Shown: positions 16,810-26,092 of the stretch, piece after piece
Layout: each line of letters starts with the position of its first letter
How positions within the stretch are numbered: position 1 is the first letter of the stretch
From: Ignavibacteria bacterium
Lineage (GTDB): Bacteria; Bacteroidota; Ignavibacteria; Kapaibacteriales; UBA4661
Assembly (NCBI GenBank): GCA_947459425.1
Contig: CANHDJ010000007.1
Coordinates: 22,193-86,192, forward strand
DNA: 64,000 nt
Direction: 5' to 3'
Position numbers and translations under genes: made by a program
Notes under the pieces: generated by a model
What the model was told of the DNA's origin: nothing
The model's database searches: none
What the model saw: the letters and a program-made list of their open reading frames with translations, nothing else

Positions 16810-17901
16810 TTAACCGATAAAATTCATCAACACGGTATCGCGGTCAGGAAACTTTCCGAAAATAAGCGTGTAATGGTTTGCCTTGGGGACAGTATAGGTC
16901 GTACAGTTCGGGATATGACGTTTAAGAAAATCCAAACCCTTCGGGGGCAAAATTTCATCGCCCGGGCGCAGATTATATGCGCCTGCACCGAGAGCAAGAA
17001 CGGGCATGGTGAGTTCGGAATAGCGAAAATGAAGAATTTCGCTATCAATCACGCGGCGTATTTGCTTGATGGGGTGCAGAATATTATTTTTCAAAATCGT
17101 TGTCATACTGAGAGAACTGCCGATGCTGTTATATTCCGCCTCGACGACATACGGTGGGCAACTTGAGCGGACGCGCCCTTCGCCCATATCTTCTAGGTCA
17201 TACCGAATATAGTCTTCCATCACCTCATCCCAAGGCTGAAGCATTGGAATTTCCTTGATGCGATCAATATACGCCTGTGCATTCGGATAAATTGTGCCGA
17301 GTCTCTGGACAGAACTGCGAATGGTAAAATATGCTTTCATCGCATTGATAGGATTGATGGGCGCTCCGGCATCCATAAGAACGAGTTTACCGACATATTC
17401 TGGATGTTTCCACGCCAGCACCATACCGACCGCCGCACCAAGCGAATGCCCAATAACGATGGGCTTTTCGCGTCCGGGCAGATGCAGTCCCAGTTGCTCA
17501 ATAACCGCACACATATCGGGAATATGCGCTTTTGTGCCATAATCGCCGCGAGGCTTGTCGGAACGCCCGCGTCCGCGCAGATCAACCGCAACAACGTTGA
17601 TGCCGCTTTGCTGCAACTGCTCTGCCATAACCTTCCAGCACATATGGTTTGCCGAAAGTCCGTGAATAAGAAGTGCTGTTTTGGTCGCACCGACCACATT
17701 CCAGCGCCCAACATGAATCCGAATATTACCCGACATAACATCGGTTTCATCGTAATACATTTTTGGTGCTTCGAGTTGAAGCGGGGCGGGCGGTGTTGTA
17801 AGTGCGCGTTGCTGCGGCATTGCTACTGATGCTTGCGTCGGTTTGGTACGGCGCAAAAGTGTTCGCAATCGGCGAAAAAATGATGTGATTTTTGACTTCA
17901 T
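16810..17901 (-). CDS. alpha/beta hydrolase
   Basis: 363 residues from the ATG at 17901; an in-frame ATG at 17931 is equally possible and neither has a Shine-Dalgarno site. The fold is clear: TALLIHGLSANHMCW (oxyanion HG), VVAVDLRGRGRSDKP, then IVIGHSLGAAVGMVLAWKHP with nucleophile Ser in GHSLG, LVLMDAGAPI, and a late His in VPKANHYTLIFGKFP. The N-terminus is basic (SKITSFFRRLRTLLRRTKPTQ) without a signal peptide, suggesting a cytoplasmic or membrane-associated enzyme. Members include esterases, lipases and thioester or epoxide hydrolases; the substrate cannot be read. It is the first gene of a set continuing into crtW and the flavin reductase. Confidence 0.88.
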   Translation of the reverse strand: MKSKITSFFRRLRTLLRRTKPTQASVAMPQQRALTTPPAPLQLEAPKMYYDETDVMSGNIRIHVGRWNVVGATKTALLIHGLSANHMCWKVMAEQLQQSGINVVAVDLRGRGRSDKPRGDYGTKAHIPDMCAVIEQLGLHLPGREKPIVIGHSLGAAVGMVLAWKHPEYVGKLVLMDAGAPINPINAMKAYFTIRSSVQRLGTIYPNAQAYIDRIKEIPMLQPWDEVMEDYIRYDLEDMGEGRVRSSCPPYVVEAEYNSIGSSLSMTTILKNNILHPIKQIRRVIDSEILHFRYSELTMPVLALGAGAYNLRPGDEILPPKGLDFLKRHIPNCTTYTVPKANHYTLIFGKFPDRDTVLMNFIG

Positions 17902-18007
17902 TAGTAAATAAACAAATGGTTGATATGTCAACTAAAAAGTCAAGATACAAAAAAAACGAGAAAATGCAAGATGAAAGATTGATTACAACTGCAAACGATA
18001 CTGCCAC

Positions 18008-19024
18008 CTACGCCATCGCCAATTTCATCAAATCATCGCTCACACCAGCAATAATCAGCGTCATATCCGCCCCCAATATTGTCTGACTTTGTGCCGGAAA
18101 CTGCACCGTTTCATCGGGGAGTTTTAACGCCAGAACGATAACATGAAAGCGCTCTGGTAGGCGCAAATCGGTCAGTGTTTTACCGATGAACGTCGGATAA
18201 TCAGTCATGCGCAATTCTTTGACCGAAACGTCCAATGCGATGCGCCGCGTGACGAGTTCAAAAGAATCAATCACATTTTGCTGCAACAACATATGGGTCA
18301 TCCGCACAGCACCAATTTCCTGCGGAGACAGCACGGCATCGGCTCCGGCACGTTTGAGCTTGCTTTGGGAAGAATATTGATCGGCACGAGCGACGATGTA
18401 GAGATCTGACCTCAGCCCCCGCGCAGTGAGCGTGACGAAAATATTCGCCGCATCGCTGTCCAGCGAGGTTGCCAATCCTCGCGCCCGCTCTATACCTGCT
18501 TTCTGCAAAATTTCTTCGTTGGTCGCATCACCAATCACCGCAACAATACCCTTTACCCGCAAATCCTCCGCCATCGCTGCGTTCTGCTCGACAATGACAA
18601 AAGGTTTTCCCAACTCCTGTAATTCCCGTGCTATGAGGCTGCCAGAGCGTCCGTAGCCGCAGATAATGTAATGCTGATCCATCATGCGTAATTTCCGTTT
18701 GGAGATGCTGTTGGTGATAAGTTCCGGTCGCAAAAGTGCCTCGACAAGAATGGATAAGGAGTAAGCCGCAATCCCAACGCCGACAACGATAAAAGCGACC
18801 GTAAAAAGCCGTCCATTATGCGAGAGCGGATGCGTTTCGCCATAGCCGATAGTGGTCATCGTTATCATGGTCATATACAGCGCATCGAAAGCGCTCCAGC
18901 CCTCAACGCTCATATAGCCAAGCGTCCCGACAAGCGGTATCACCGCCAGCAGTATCAGCGCGAACCATGGTTTTCGGTCAATAACCAGTCGTGCGGTTTT
19001 TTCAGCTAATGGTAAAAGGTGCAT
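18008..19024 (-). CDS. RCK-gated potassium channel, two-TM pore type
   Basis: 338 residues. TM1 at ~19-38 (WFALILLAVIPLVGTLGYM), pore loop with selectivity filter TIGYGE at 58-63, TM2 at ~72-95 (FTVAFIVVGVGIAAYSLSI), then a cytoplasmic RCK_N (TrkA-N) domain starting YIICGYGRSGSLIAREL (~118) with VIVEQNAAMAEDL and VIGDATNEEIL, and an RCK_C domain over the last ~80 residues. This is the layout of MthK/GsuK-type channels in which NAD or ions bound to RCK gate the pore. It conducts K+ across the inner membrane. It stands upstream of the hydrolase with a 106-bp gap, so co-transcription is uncertain. Confidence 0.93.
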   Translation of the reverse strand: MHLLPLAEKTARLVIDRKPWFALILLAVIPLVGTLGYMSVEGWSAFDALYMTMITMTTIGYGETHPLSHNGRLFTVAFIVVGVGIAAYSLSILVEALLRPELITNSISKRKLRMMDQHYIICGYGRSGSLIARELQELGKPFVIVEQNAAMAEDLRVKGIVAVIGDATNEEILQKAGIERARGLATSLDSDAANIFVTLTARGLRSDLYIVARADQYSSQSKLKRAGADAVLSPQEIGAVRMTHMLLQQNVIDSFELVTRRIALDVSVKELRMTDYPTFIGKTLTDLRLPERFHVIVLALKLPDETVQFPAQSQTILGADMTLIIAGVSDDLMKLAMA

Positions 19025-19092
19025 ATATTCCGGGGTGGTCCTGAACGATGAATGCCTATCGAAAGTGCCTTCGCACTGCCATTACTCATTTT

Positions 19093-21099
19093 TTACAATG
19101 CCTTTTGCAAAAACGCCAGAAATTCGGCTCTGTTCCGCGTGAACGCTTTCGTTGCGATGACACTTCCATCCGGCTTCAGCAGTACGTACAACGGTAGTTC
19201 GATAGAGCCGAACTGCTCCAATTGACGTTTTTTATGCGATAAGTAGGGATCTTGTTTACGGTCGGTGAAAAGCTGCACTTTGATCATATCCCTCATCAAT
19301 GCTTGCACTTCCGGTGCTGGGAATACATTTGCTTCCATCCATCGGCAATTGGTACAGGTGAAGCCTGTGAAATCAATAAATACAGGCTTGCCCGTGCGCT
19401 TTGCTTCTGCCAAACCCTCTTCATAGCTGGGCAGCCATGCTTCTGGTGCTTGAGGAGTGTTTGTGGTAGCGCTTCGTCCTGCATCGTTGGGATTTTTACT
19501 CATAATACGCTCATAATCCATCGGCGGCAAAAAAGCATCCAATTCGCCTAATTTTTTGCCCATCAAACCTGCTATCAGGTAAAATGTTACCGATGCAAAA
19601 AGCAGCGCAATCATTGCTCGTGGCGTGCCGATGCTCTTGATTTCGCTATCGTGCGAGAAGCGAAATACGCCCAGCACATAGAGCGTAATCAAAATTGCGC
19701 AGCCAATCCACACTGCCAAAAAGACATCCCGCGAGAGAATACCCCACGCCCAGACCAAATCGCTATTGCTGATAAATTTCATTGCAGCAGCAATTTCCAG
19801 AAATCCCATCACAACTTTGACATTATTCATCCAGCCACCAGCTTTCGGGAGGCGTTGCATCGCTGATGGAAAGAGCGCCAGCAAGACAAATGGCATAGCA
19901 AATACTGACGAAAAACCTGCCATTCCGACAAGCGGATAAAACCACTCGCCCGACGATGCCGAAATAAGCGCCGCGCCCACAAATGGTACGGTACACGTAA
20001 ACGAGGTGATAGAAAATGTTACCGCCATAAGAACAACCGCACCAATACTTTCTCCGTTTCCGGCAGCATTGTTCATGCGGTTGAGGAGCATATTGGGCAG
20101 AGGAATTTCAAATGCACCAAAAAGATTAAAGGCAAAAAGGATAAACACCAGTGCCAAAGCGATGTTCACCCAAGGATTCGCTGCAAAATCCCCAATGCCG
20201 GTTGCACCAAAAACAAGCGACAACACAAAACCAAGCGCCGTGAAGGTGAAGACAATACCGAGCGCATACACCAAAGAATCCCGCAGCCCGCGTCCACGCT
20301 GCTTTTCAGCCCGCTTCGTAAAAAAAGAAACGGTTATCGGAACCATCGGAAAAACGCACGGCGTAAGCAGTGCCGATGCGCCTGCGCCCATCGCAAAAAG
20401 CAAAAATGCCCAAATTCCTTCGCTTCGCTTTTGAGCAATTTCCGTTTGCGACTCGGTTGTTTGAGGGCTTGACTGCTTGGTGCTTGATGCTTGATTATTT
20501 GGTGCTTGATCGTTTGACTGCTTGGTGCTTGATGCTTGTTCGCTTGTTCCTTGTGTAGCAGTGGTGTCGGCTGTTGCTGCCGCAAGCATTGATGCGCCTT
20601 CCGGGACAACGACGGTAAGGCTAATTTCGTCATCGGTGGGCGGCAAACACCGCTCGGAGTCGCACGTCATGGAGGTAATGGTCAGCGTTGCTTTGTGCTT
20701 GCCGACAGCCAGATTGGAAGCGGCTTTCACGGGAATCATGAGCGTCACGTCGCCTTCATAATAATCAATCTCAATCTGAAAGCCTTGGTCAAATTTTTGT
20801 TTGGGTTTGGGGGCTTTTACCTTTCCCGCAAGTGCCAGTACACTGTTTGGCGCAATCGTGATTTCTGTTGCTTGAGGTCCTAAGCCGTCTTTGTCGGTGC
20901 GTGGTATCAGCCCATAGGTGTACCAGCCCGCATCAACACTCATGGTGAGCTTCATCATTGTTTGTTCGCCCGGCTTGAGTGTGAGATTTTGCGGAGAGAC
21001 GATAAACTTGATGTGCTTGCTCACCAGCAATGGTGCGGCAAAAGCGTGTTGGGATAGGAGCAGCAAGGCGAGAAAAACAAGCAGCGTAGTCTTTTTCAT
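19093..21099 (-). CDS. dsbD: thiol:disulfide interchange protein DsbD
   Basis: 668 residues. Signal peptide 1-21; a periplasmic DsbD-alpha-like domain (~25-170) with MTCDSERCLPP; a Gln/Ser/Thr-rich linker (~180-225); an eight-helix transporter domain beginning ASALLTPCVFPMVPITVSFF (~248) with a second Cys in FTCTVPFVGAAL; and a C-terminal thioredoxin domain with PVFIDFTGFTCTNCRW (CTNC, ~585). DsbD carries electrons from cytoplasmic thioredoxin across the inner membrane to periplasmic thiol partners, including cytochrome c maturation; a triheme cytochrome c is at 49659. The linker is coded by imperfect tandem repeats (20460-20550). Confidence 0.95.
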   Translation of the reverse strand: MKKTTLLVFLALLLLSQHAFAAPLLVSKHIKFIVSPQNLTLKPGEQTMMKLTMSVDAGWYTYGLIPRTDKDGLGPQATEITIAPNSVLALAGKVKAPKPKQKFDQGFQIEIDYYEGDVTLMIPVKAASNLAVGKHKATLTITSMTCDSERCLPPTDDEISLTVVVPEGASMLAAATADTTATQGTSEQASSTKQSNDQAPNNQASSTKQSSPQTTESQTEIAQKRSEGIWAFLLFAMGAGASALLTPCVFPMVPITVSFFTKRAEKQRGRGLRDSLVYALGIVFTFTALGFVLSLVFGATGIGDFAANPWVNIALALVFILFAFNLFGAFEIPLPNMLLNRMNNAAGNGESIGAVVLMAVTFSITSFTCTVPFVGAALISASSGEWFYPLVGMAGFSSVFAMPFVLLALFPSAMQRLPKAGGWMNNVKVVMGFLEIAAAMKFISNSDLVWAWGILSRDVFLAVWIGCAILITLYVLGVFRFSHDSEIKSIGTPRAMIALLFASVTFYLIAGLMGKKLGELDAFLPPMDYERIMSKNPNDAGRSATTNTPQAPEAWLPSYEEGLAEAKRTGKPVFIDFTGFTCTNCRWMEANVFPAPEVQALMRDMIKVQLFTDRKQDPYLSHKKRQLEQFGSIELPLYVLLKPDGSVIATKAFTRNRAEFLAFLQKAL
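20460..20550. repeat. imperfect tandem repeats inside dsbD linker
   Basis: The motif GACTGCTTGGTGCTTGATGC occurs twice, about 53 bp apart, with shorter copies (TTGGTGCTTGAT) between. On the coding strand it gives repeated SSTKQS and NNQA/NDQAP segments between the periplasmic and membrane domains. It looks like slippage-generated linker expansion. Confidence 0.6.
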
Positions 21100-21192
21100 G
21101 GGAAGGAAGTGGAAAGTGGTGGAATATCGTCAATACGTGGCAAAATGAGGCTTAACAGGCGGTTTCTTTTGTAGAGCAATGATATTGAACGA

Positions 21193-21951
21193 TTAAAACG
21201 CAATACCAAACTTGATAATATCGCGCACCAAAAGAAGCAAAACATGAGCAAAGCGCTCATAGCCCCAATACGTCCCAAAACCAATCATTGTCACGCCAAG
21301 AATACGATTGATTTTGACCATGACCGCGCCCGAAAAAATATGCCGATAGCGCAGCGTCATCTGGGTCAAAAACGTCAGCCATGACAACACGCCGATGGCA
21401 TAACCGAGCGAAAAAGCAATGTGTTGAGTAAGTATGCCGGATTGCATAAAACCGTATTTTCCAGCGATGTAGGAGATGGTCGTCATAAGCGGGACGAAGG
21501 TCGGGTTTGCCAGATGCGTCAGGGAAAGCGCCACGCCGATAAAAAATGGTCCGTAGGCGGCGATACGCCCCATGAAGCCCCAGGATGTTTCGTGGGGTGC
21601 CGTTATCGCAGCATCATCGGTATCGGGAAGTGTATTGACAGCTTTGCTGAGATTGGTGCGAAGGCTGATTGCGCCATAGACAATCAATCCAATGACTGCG
21701 ACTGCCTGGACAATCGTGAGAAGGTGAGGAAAGCGCGTCATTACGCCGTCGGCAAAGGAGATAATGGTGCCTGTGGCAAGGGAAAACGTAAAGCTGTACA
21801 CCACATCCAGCAAGGCAATACCGTAGGCAATACGCATGGCATGGTGTTTTCCTTGATTGAGTGCTGCACGCATAATCACGACCATTACGGGACCCGGCGG
21901 GATTGCGACGAGCAAGCCTAATGTCAAACCGGTGAGCAGGGTTAATATCAT
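21193..21951 (-). CDS. LysE/RhtB-family amino acid exporter-like protein
   Basis: 252 residues from the ATG at 21951; starts further upstream would add a charged, non-family N-terminus. The start MILTLLTGLTLGLLVAIPPG followed by PVMVVIMRAALNQGKHHAMR matches the LysE translocator N-terminus, including the PPGP motif. Six hydrophobic spans are visible with a hydrophilic loop near residues 105-130. The family exports amino acids and some other small molecules or cations; the substrate is not readable. It is divergent from the YbbR-like gene across 212 bp that carries an 18-bp direct repeat. Confidence 0.85.
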   Translation of the reverse strand: MILTLLTGLTLGLLVAIPPGPVMVVIMRAALNQGKHHAMRIAYGIALLDVVYSFTFSLATGTIISFADGVMTRFPHLLTIVQAVAVIGLIVYGAISLRTNLSKAVNTLPDTDDAAITAPHETSWGFMGRIAAYGPFFIGVALSLTHLANPTFVPLMTTISYIAGKYGFMQSGILTQHIAFSLGYAIGVLSWLTFLTQMTLRYRHIFSGAVMVKINRILGVTMIGFGTYWGYERFAHVLLLLVRDIIKFGIAF

Positions 21952-21958
21952 CGGGAGT

Positions 21959-22122
21959 ATTGAGTGTTTATTCGGCAAAAATGAAAAACAATGTGGCTCT
22001 GTGACTACTTTAACGCAAAAACGCTCTAAAAAGTTATTGTTTTTTGATGTAAATCTTCCAAATTTACGCCTCTTTCGGAACATAGCCAAAGAACAATCAC
22101 AAACATTGAGTGTTTATGCGGC
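21959..22122. repeat. 18-bp direct repeat in a divergent intergenic region
   Basis: ATTGAGTGTTTATTCGGC at 21959-21976 and ATTGAGTGTTTATGCGGC at 22105-22122 differ at one base. The first lies 7 bp upstream of the LysE-like start and the second 41 bp upstream of the YbbR-like start. It could be a regulator site or the trace of a small duplication. Confidence 0.5.
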
Positions 22123-22163
22123 TTTCCTTTGGCAGAAATCATTTGTTCATTTCTCTTACCATC

Positions 22164-23135
22164 ATGCGCATCACGAAATCCTTATCCATTGCCGTTTTGC
22201 CGCTTATTGTCTGCTTTTTGCTGGCGTGCAGTCTGTGGCTGTATGCCAGTATGCGTGAGGAGTACACGGCTGTTGTGGATATTCCCCTCGAAATCCGCCT
22301 GCCCGCCGGACGGACACTCGAAACGGAAGTAGCGACAAGCATCAGAGCGCAAGTGCAGGGCGCGGGCTGGCAGTTGGTGAATCATTTTCTTTCTGCTTCA
22401 ATTCGCTGCGTTGTCTATGTGCCGGAAAAGCGACTTGCGCGTGGGGAGGAGGAGCAGACCAACATCACGATTTCGCGGCAAATGCTCACTCAAGCTATCC
22501 AATCGCCTGTGGGCATAGCATTGCAGCGCATTATGGCGGATTCGCTGCTTCTTTCGGTGGGAAGTATTGTGGAAAAGCGTGTGGCGGTGCGACCGGTGCT
22601 GGATATTGAAATGCGCGAAGGATTTATTTTAGCAGAGTCGCCTTCTGCTGTGCCGGACAGTATCGTTATTCGTGGCAGTCGCACGATGCTTCGGCGTATG
22701 CCGTCGTGGAACACCAGCGTCATGCGTCTTCGCGATATGTATGAAGGCACACGCATCCAAACAACGCTTGACGACACGCTTTCGGGACTTATTACCATTC
22801 CGCAAGTCCCCGTGAATGTTAGCTTGACAATTCAACAAATGGCAGAAGTGCAGTTTGATGATATTCCTGTGCGGCTTTTGGGCGCTCCGGCGCGTCATTC
22901 CTTTGTTGTGCTGCCGGAACGTGTATCGGTGACGTTGCGCGGTGGCGTAGAGAATATTGCGCGGCTTTTGCCGGAGAATGTAACGGCGGCGTTGGATTAT
23001 CTGGATGTTCTCGCCTCGACGACAGGAACTCTTCGCCCCCGCATTGTTGTGCCGACGGAGGTGCAGGTCATCAGCGTTTCACCACAGTTTTTGCGGAGTC
23101 GTAAGCGTCTTTTTCTTGCACAAAAACGGGAATGA
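22164..23135 (+). CDS. YbbR-like domain protein
   Basis: 323 residues from the ATG at 22164, which begins a single hydrophobic anchor (SIAVLPLIVCFLLACSLWLY). The remainder carries repeats of YbbR type, for example DIPLEIRLPAGRTLE, VRPVLDIEMREGFILAESPS followed by PDSIVIRGSRTML, and VPVNVSLTIQQMAEVQFDDI. YbbR proteins are membrane-anchored and in many bacteria are coded beside diadenylate cyclase (CdaA), which they modulate. No cdaA is seen next to it here; a NUDIX hydrolase follows after 82 bp. The fold assignment is fairly secure, the function is not. Confidence 0.72.
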   Translation: MRITKSLSIAVLPLIVCFLLACSLWLYASMREEYTAVVDIPLEIRLPAGRTLETEVATSIRAQVQGAGWQLVNHFLSASIRCVVYVPEKRLARGEEEQTNITISRQMLTQAIQSPVGIALQRIMADSLLLSVGSIVEKRVAVRPVLDIEMREGFILAESPSAVPDSIVIRGSRTMLRRMPSWNTSVMRLRDMYEGTRIQTTLDDTLSGLITIPQVPVNVSLTIQQMAEVQFDDIPVRLLGAPARHSFVVLPERVSVTLRGGVENIARLLPENVTAALDYLDVLASTTGTLRPRIVVPTEVQVISVSPQFLRSRKRLFLAQKRE

Positions 23136-23217
23136 GACAGAAACTTCTTTGCACAACATCAGGAAGAATCCTATTTTGGTACGAGGTTACACGCCCTATT
23201 ACGTTTTTGCAGCTATT

Positions 23218-23784
23218 ATGCACCGTCAATCACTTCTCAATCTTCTTGCTGCTTACACGCCCGCAAGCACGTATGAAAGCCACGTCTGTGGCGTTATTGC
23301 TCACTTTGTTCGAGAATACCACGATTGCTTCAAGCGAGAACTGCTCGTGGGGCATATTACGGGGTCGGCGTGGGTTGTTAACGGCACGATGGATAAAACC
23401 TTGCTAACGCATCATCGCAAATTGAATAAATGGCTCCAACTCGGTGGGCATTGCGACGGTGATCACGATGTGCAGCGTGTAGCACTCCGCGAGGCAGTGG
23501 AAGAATCGGGCATTTACGATATTGTCCCCCATTCATCCGATATTTTCGATTTGGACATACACGAAATTCCCGAAAGGCGCACTGAATCTTCCGTTGAGCC
23601 GAAACATTTTCACTACGACGTGCGGTTTTTGTTCATTGCCGATGAAATGTCGCCCTTGACGATAACGGCGGAATCAAAGGATTTGCGCTGGGTTGCGCTG
23701 GGTGAGGTGCAAACATTGACACAGGAAGAATCTATGCTTAGAATGGTCGAAAAGACGCGCAAAGCCTCGCGGCATCATTTTTGA
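23218..23784 (+). CDS. NUDIX hydrolase
   Basis: 188 residues from the ATG at 23218; longer frames overlap the preceding gene and add no family sequence. The NUDIX box is at LQLGGHCDGDHDVQRVALRE followed by AVEESGI. It keeps the first Gly and the REAVEESG core, but the single Glu expected eight residues before the Arg is His. NUDIX enzymes cleave nucleoside diphosphates linked to another group; substrates vary. The substitution is outside the metal-binding EE pair, so activity is likely. It ends 45 bp before the convergent histidine kinase, with a hairpin repeat between. Confidence 0.85.
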   Translation: MHRQSLLNLLAAYTPASTYESHVCGVIAHFVREYHDCFKRELLVGHITGSAWVVNGTMDKTLLTHHRKLNKWLQLGGHCDGDHDVQRVALREAVEESGIYDIVPHSSDIFDLDIHEIPERRTESSVEPKHFHYDVRFLFIADEMSPLTITAESKDLRWVALGEVQTLTQEESMLRMVEKTRKASRHHF

Positions 23785-23791
23785 AATACGA

Positions 23792-23816
23792 GCAAACTTC
23801 GTTTGCACTCCTGTTT
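23792..23816 (-). repeat. dispersed repeat, family 2, inverted copy / terminator-like hairpin
   Basis: The reverse complement reads AAACAGGAGTGCAAACGAAG then TTTGC, matching the core of copies at 14541 and 32636. GCAAAC-TTC-GTTTGC folds as a short hairpin. It lies between the convergent NUDIX and histidine kinase genes. Confidence 0.55.
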
Positions 23817-23829
23817 GGGGAATGATTCT

Positions 23830-25995
23830 TTAGCGCAAAGGCAATGCTACAATAAACGCCGCACCGCTCCCATACTCACTTTCGCAATGAATAGTGCCGC
23901 CAAGAAGTTCGACCAATTTTTTTACAATCGAAAGCCCCAGCCCCGTTGATTGCTCGCCAGCCGTAGGGCGGGCAGAGAGTTTGGTAAACCGACCGAAGAG
24001 CTTGGTTTTATCATCCTCCGTCAGCCCCTGCCCTTCGTCGGTGACCGATATTTTGACCATTGTTTCCGATGGAACAAGACTTACCCAGACACGTTTATCA
24101 GGAGGCGAGTATTTCAGCGCGTTAGAGACGAGATTATCCAATACTTGCCGAATAATCGCCTCGTCGGTATGCACCATGACGGGATGCGCGGGAAGTTCCT
24201 GCACAAGCTGTATGCGCTTGCTTTCGGCGCGAAACGCATATTCACTGCTGACGGTGGCGACGAGTTGTACCAAGTCAACATCGCCGAGATTGAGAATAAT
24301 CTGCCCCTCATCCACCGCTTGAGCATCTAAAATGTTGAGAATAATATCGCGCATTCGTACTGCTGTGCGCTCTATTCCTTCCATTTGTCCAATAATTTCC
24401 GGCATCGTCAGTTTGTGCGAGTAGCGCTTGACCATTGATGCCGACATAACAATCGAACTGAGCGGATTTTTCAAATCATGCGATGCAATTGCCAAAAATT
24501 CACTCTTTTGTCGGCTCAAATATTCAAGAAGAGCATTTTGCTCGTGCAATGCGGTGTTTGCCAGTTCAATTTCTCCGGCTTGTTCCTCCAAAATGCTTTG
24601 TTGGCGCTCTAAGGCAAGATTTTTTTCATTGAGTTCGGTATTTGCAAATTCGATATCGGTCGCTTGTTGTTCCAAAATAGCTTGTTGGTGCAGAATTTGC
24701 TCATTCTGCTCTTGGAGGAGCAGATTATCATGCTGTTTCCGGCGGATAAAGACGATGAGAACCACCGCCAATACAATTAATATCACCACAGCCCCAATAA
24801 CCGCCAAAAATTGAATGCGCTGCCGCGCTTGCTCCTGCCCCAAGACCTCAATACGACGCTGCTGCTCGGTTAAGGCAAGGCGATTTTGCATCTCGGCAAT
24901 CCGCTTGCTGCTGCCGACGCTTTTAAGCGAATCCGCCAAGTGAATGTGGAGCATACGGTAAAAATATGCCGAATCGAAGACATTTAGTGCCACAAACCGC
25001 AGAGCAAGCCCGTCGTAGCTATCTTTCAAGACCTGCGGCGCACCAATGCGCTGTGCCACCGCGATTGCCTGACGGAAATATCCAAATGACGAGCCGTTAT
25101 CGCCGAGTGACGCATAAATTTTTCCCAATAAATGATAGGACTCACCCAAAGAATAGCTGTCTCCACGCGGCTCACGAATGCGAAGTGCCTTTTTTTCGTA
25201 TTCCAATGCCGCAACAATCTCGCCTTGAAGATACCGCACCGCACCCAAATTGAAATATGAATACGCGATGCTATTGGAGTCCGCACGTTGGAGTGCGAGG
25301 TCAAGCGACCGATGATGCCAATACAACGAAGAGTCGTACTGCCGCATTTTTTCATAAATAACACCGAGATTATTTGTGCATATACTAATTCCTTCGTTAT
25401 CTCGTACCGCTTCAAGCAATGGCAACGCTTTGAGGAGATACTCTTTTGTTCTTTGAAACTCCTCCCGATAGGAATAGAGCGTTCCCATTTCTATGTAACA
25501 ATACGCTTTACCAACATCATTCCCTGTTTTGTCATACAATGCAAGCGCCGTCGCATGGGATTCCAATGCCTGTGAAAAATTTCCCATGCGCGTATTGGCA
25601 GCGCCAATATTGTAGTGCGCCCGTGCAGCGCCGTTGGTGTAACCAATACGCTCGGCAAGAGCAAGCGCCTCGGAAGCACGAAGAATCATCTCCGAAAATT
25701 TGGTAAAACGCATCGAACGGGCTAATGTATTGAGCGCATCCACCTTCACAGAATCGCTCGTCGCCGATGCAACCGCCGCACGAAGGCTGTCCGAAAGTGG
25801 GTTGCCGGGTAAAGTGCTGATGCTTGCAGGTGTGGTGGCGTTTGTGGGCTGCGCAAAAGCGGAAGGCGCAGAATACAATAGCCACAAAAGCAGCAAGCCG
25901 CATCCGGCGGCGATTGCTTGCTTCGTATTCGGGAAAGGGAAGGTGAACCGAAAAGATTGTTGCTGGGAATATCCCCAAAATAGCGGATTCATCAT
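23830..25995 (-). CDS. TPR-containing membrane sensor histidine kinase
   Basis: 721 residues. Signal sequence ending PSAFAQ (~49); periplasmic TPR repeats ~70-370 (for example NGAARAHYNIGAANTRMGNF, GKAYCYIEMGTLYSYREEF, ESYHLLGKIYASLGD); one TM helix ~393-415 (FLAVIGAVVILIVLAVVLIV); a coiled coil with two near-identical units (EQQATDIEFANTELNEKN, EEQAGEIELANTALHEQN); HisKA with EFLAIASHDLKNPLSSIV (phospho-His ~507); HATPase with VLDNLVSNALKYSPP, VTDEGQGL and TGLGLSIVKKL. A complete kinase that would sense through periplasmic TPRs. No response regulator is adjacent, so it is an orphan here. It is divergent from the A2M gene. Confidence 0.93.
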   Translation of the reverse strand: MMNPLFWGYSQQQSFRFTFPFPNTKQAIAAGCGLLLLWLLYSAPSAFAQPTNATTPASISTLPGNPLSDSLRAAVASATSDSVKVDALNTLARSMRFTKFSEMILRASEALALAERIGYTNGAARAHYNIGAANTRMGNFSQALESHATALALYDKTGNDVGKAYCYIEMGTLYSYREEFQRTKEYLLKALPLLEAVRDNEGISICTNNLGVIYEKMRQYDSSLYWHHRSLDLALQRADSNSIAYSYFNLGAVRYLQGEIVAALEYEKKALRIREPRGDSYSLGESYHLLGKIYASLGDNGSSFGYFRQAIAVAQRIGAPQVLKDSYDGLALRFVALNVFDSAYFYRMLHIHLADSLKSVGSSKRIAEMQNRLALTEQQRRIEVLGQEQARQRIQFLAVIGAVVILIVLAVVLIVFIRRKQHDNLLLQEQNEQILHQQAILEQQATDIEFANTELNEKNLALERQQSILEEQAGEIELANTALHEQNALLEYLSRQKSEFLAIASHDLKNPLSSIVMSASMVKRYSHKLTMPEIIGQMEGIERTAVRMRDIILNILDAQAVDEGQIILNLGDVDLVQLVATVSSEYAFRAESKRIQLVQELPAHPVMVHTDEAIIRQVLDNLVSNALKYSPPDKRVWVSLVPSETMVKISVTDEGQGLTEDDKTKLFGRFTKLSARPTAGEQSTGLGLSIVKKLVELLGGTIHCESEYGSGAAFIVALPLR

Positions 25996-26092
25996 GGTCT
26001 TTCTATCCTGTATCGTGCTTGCTTTGCCTCTAGCGTTGAGGTTCTGAACGACAATCTACGAAAAACTCCTCAAGAAGAGAGCGAATTACGTG

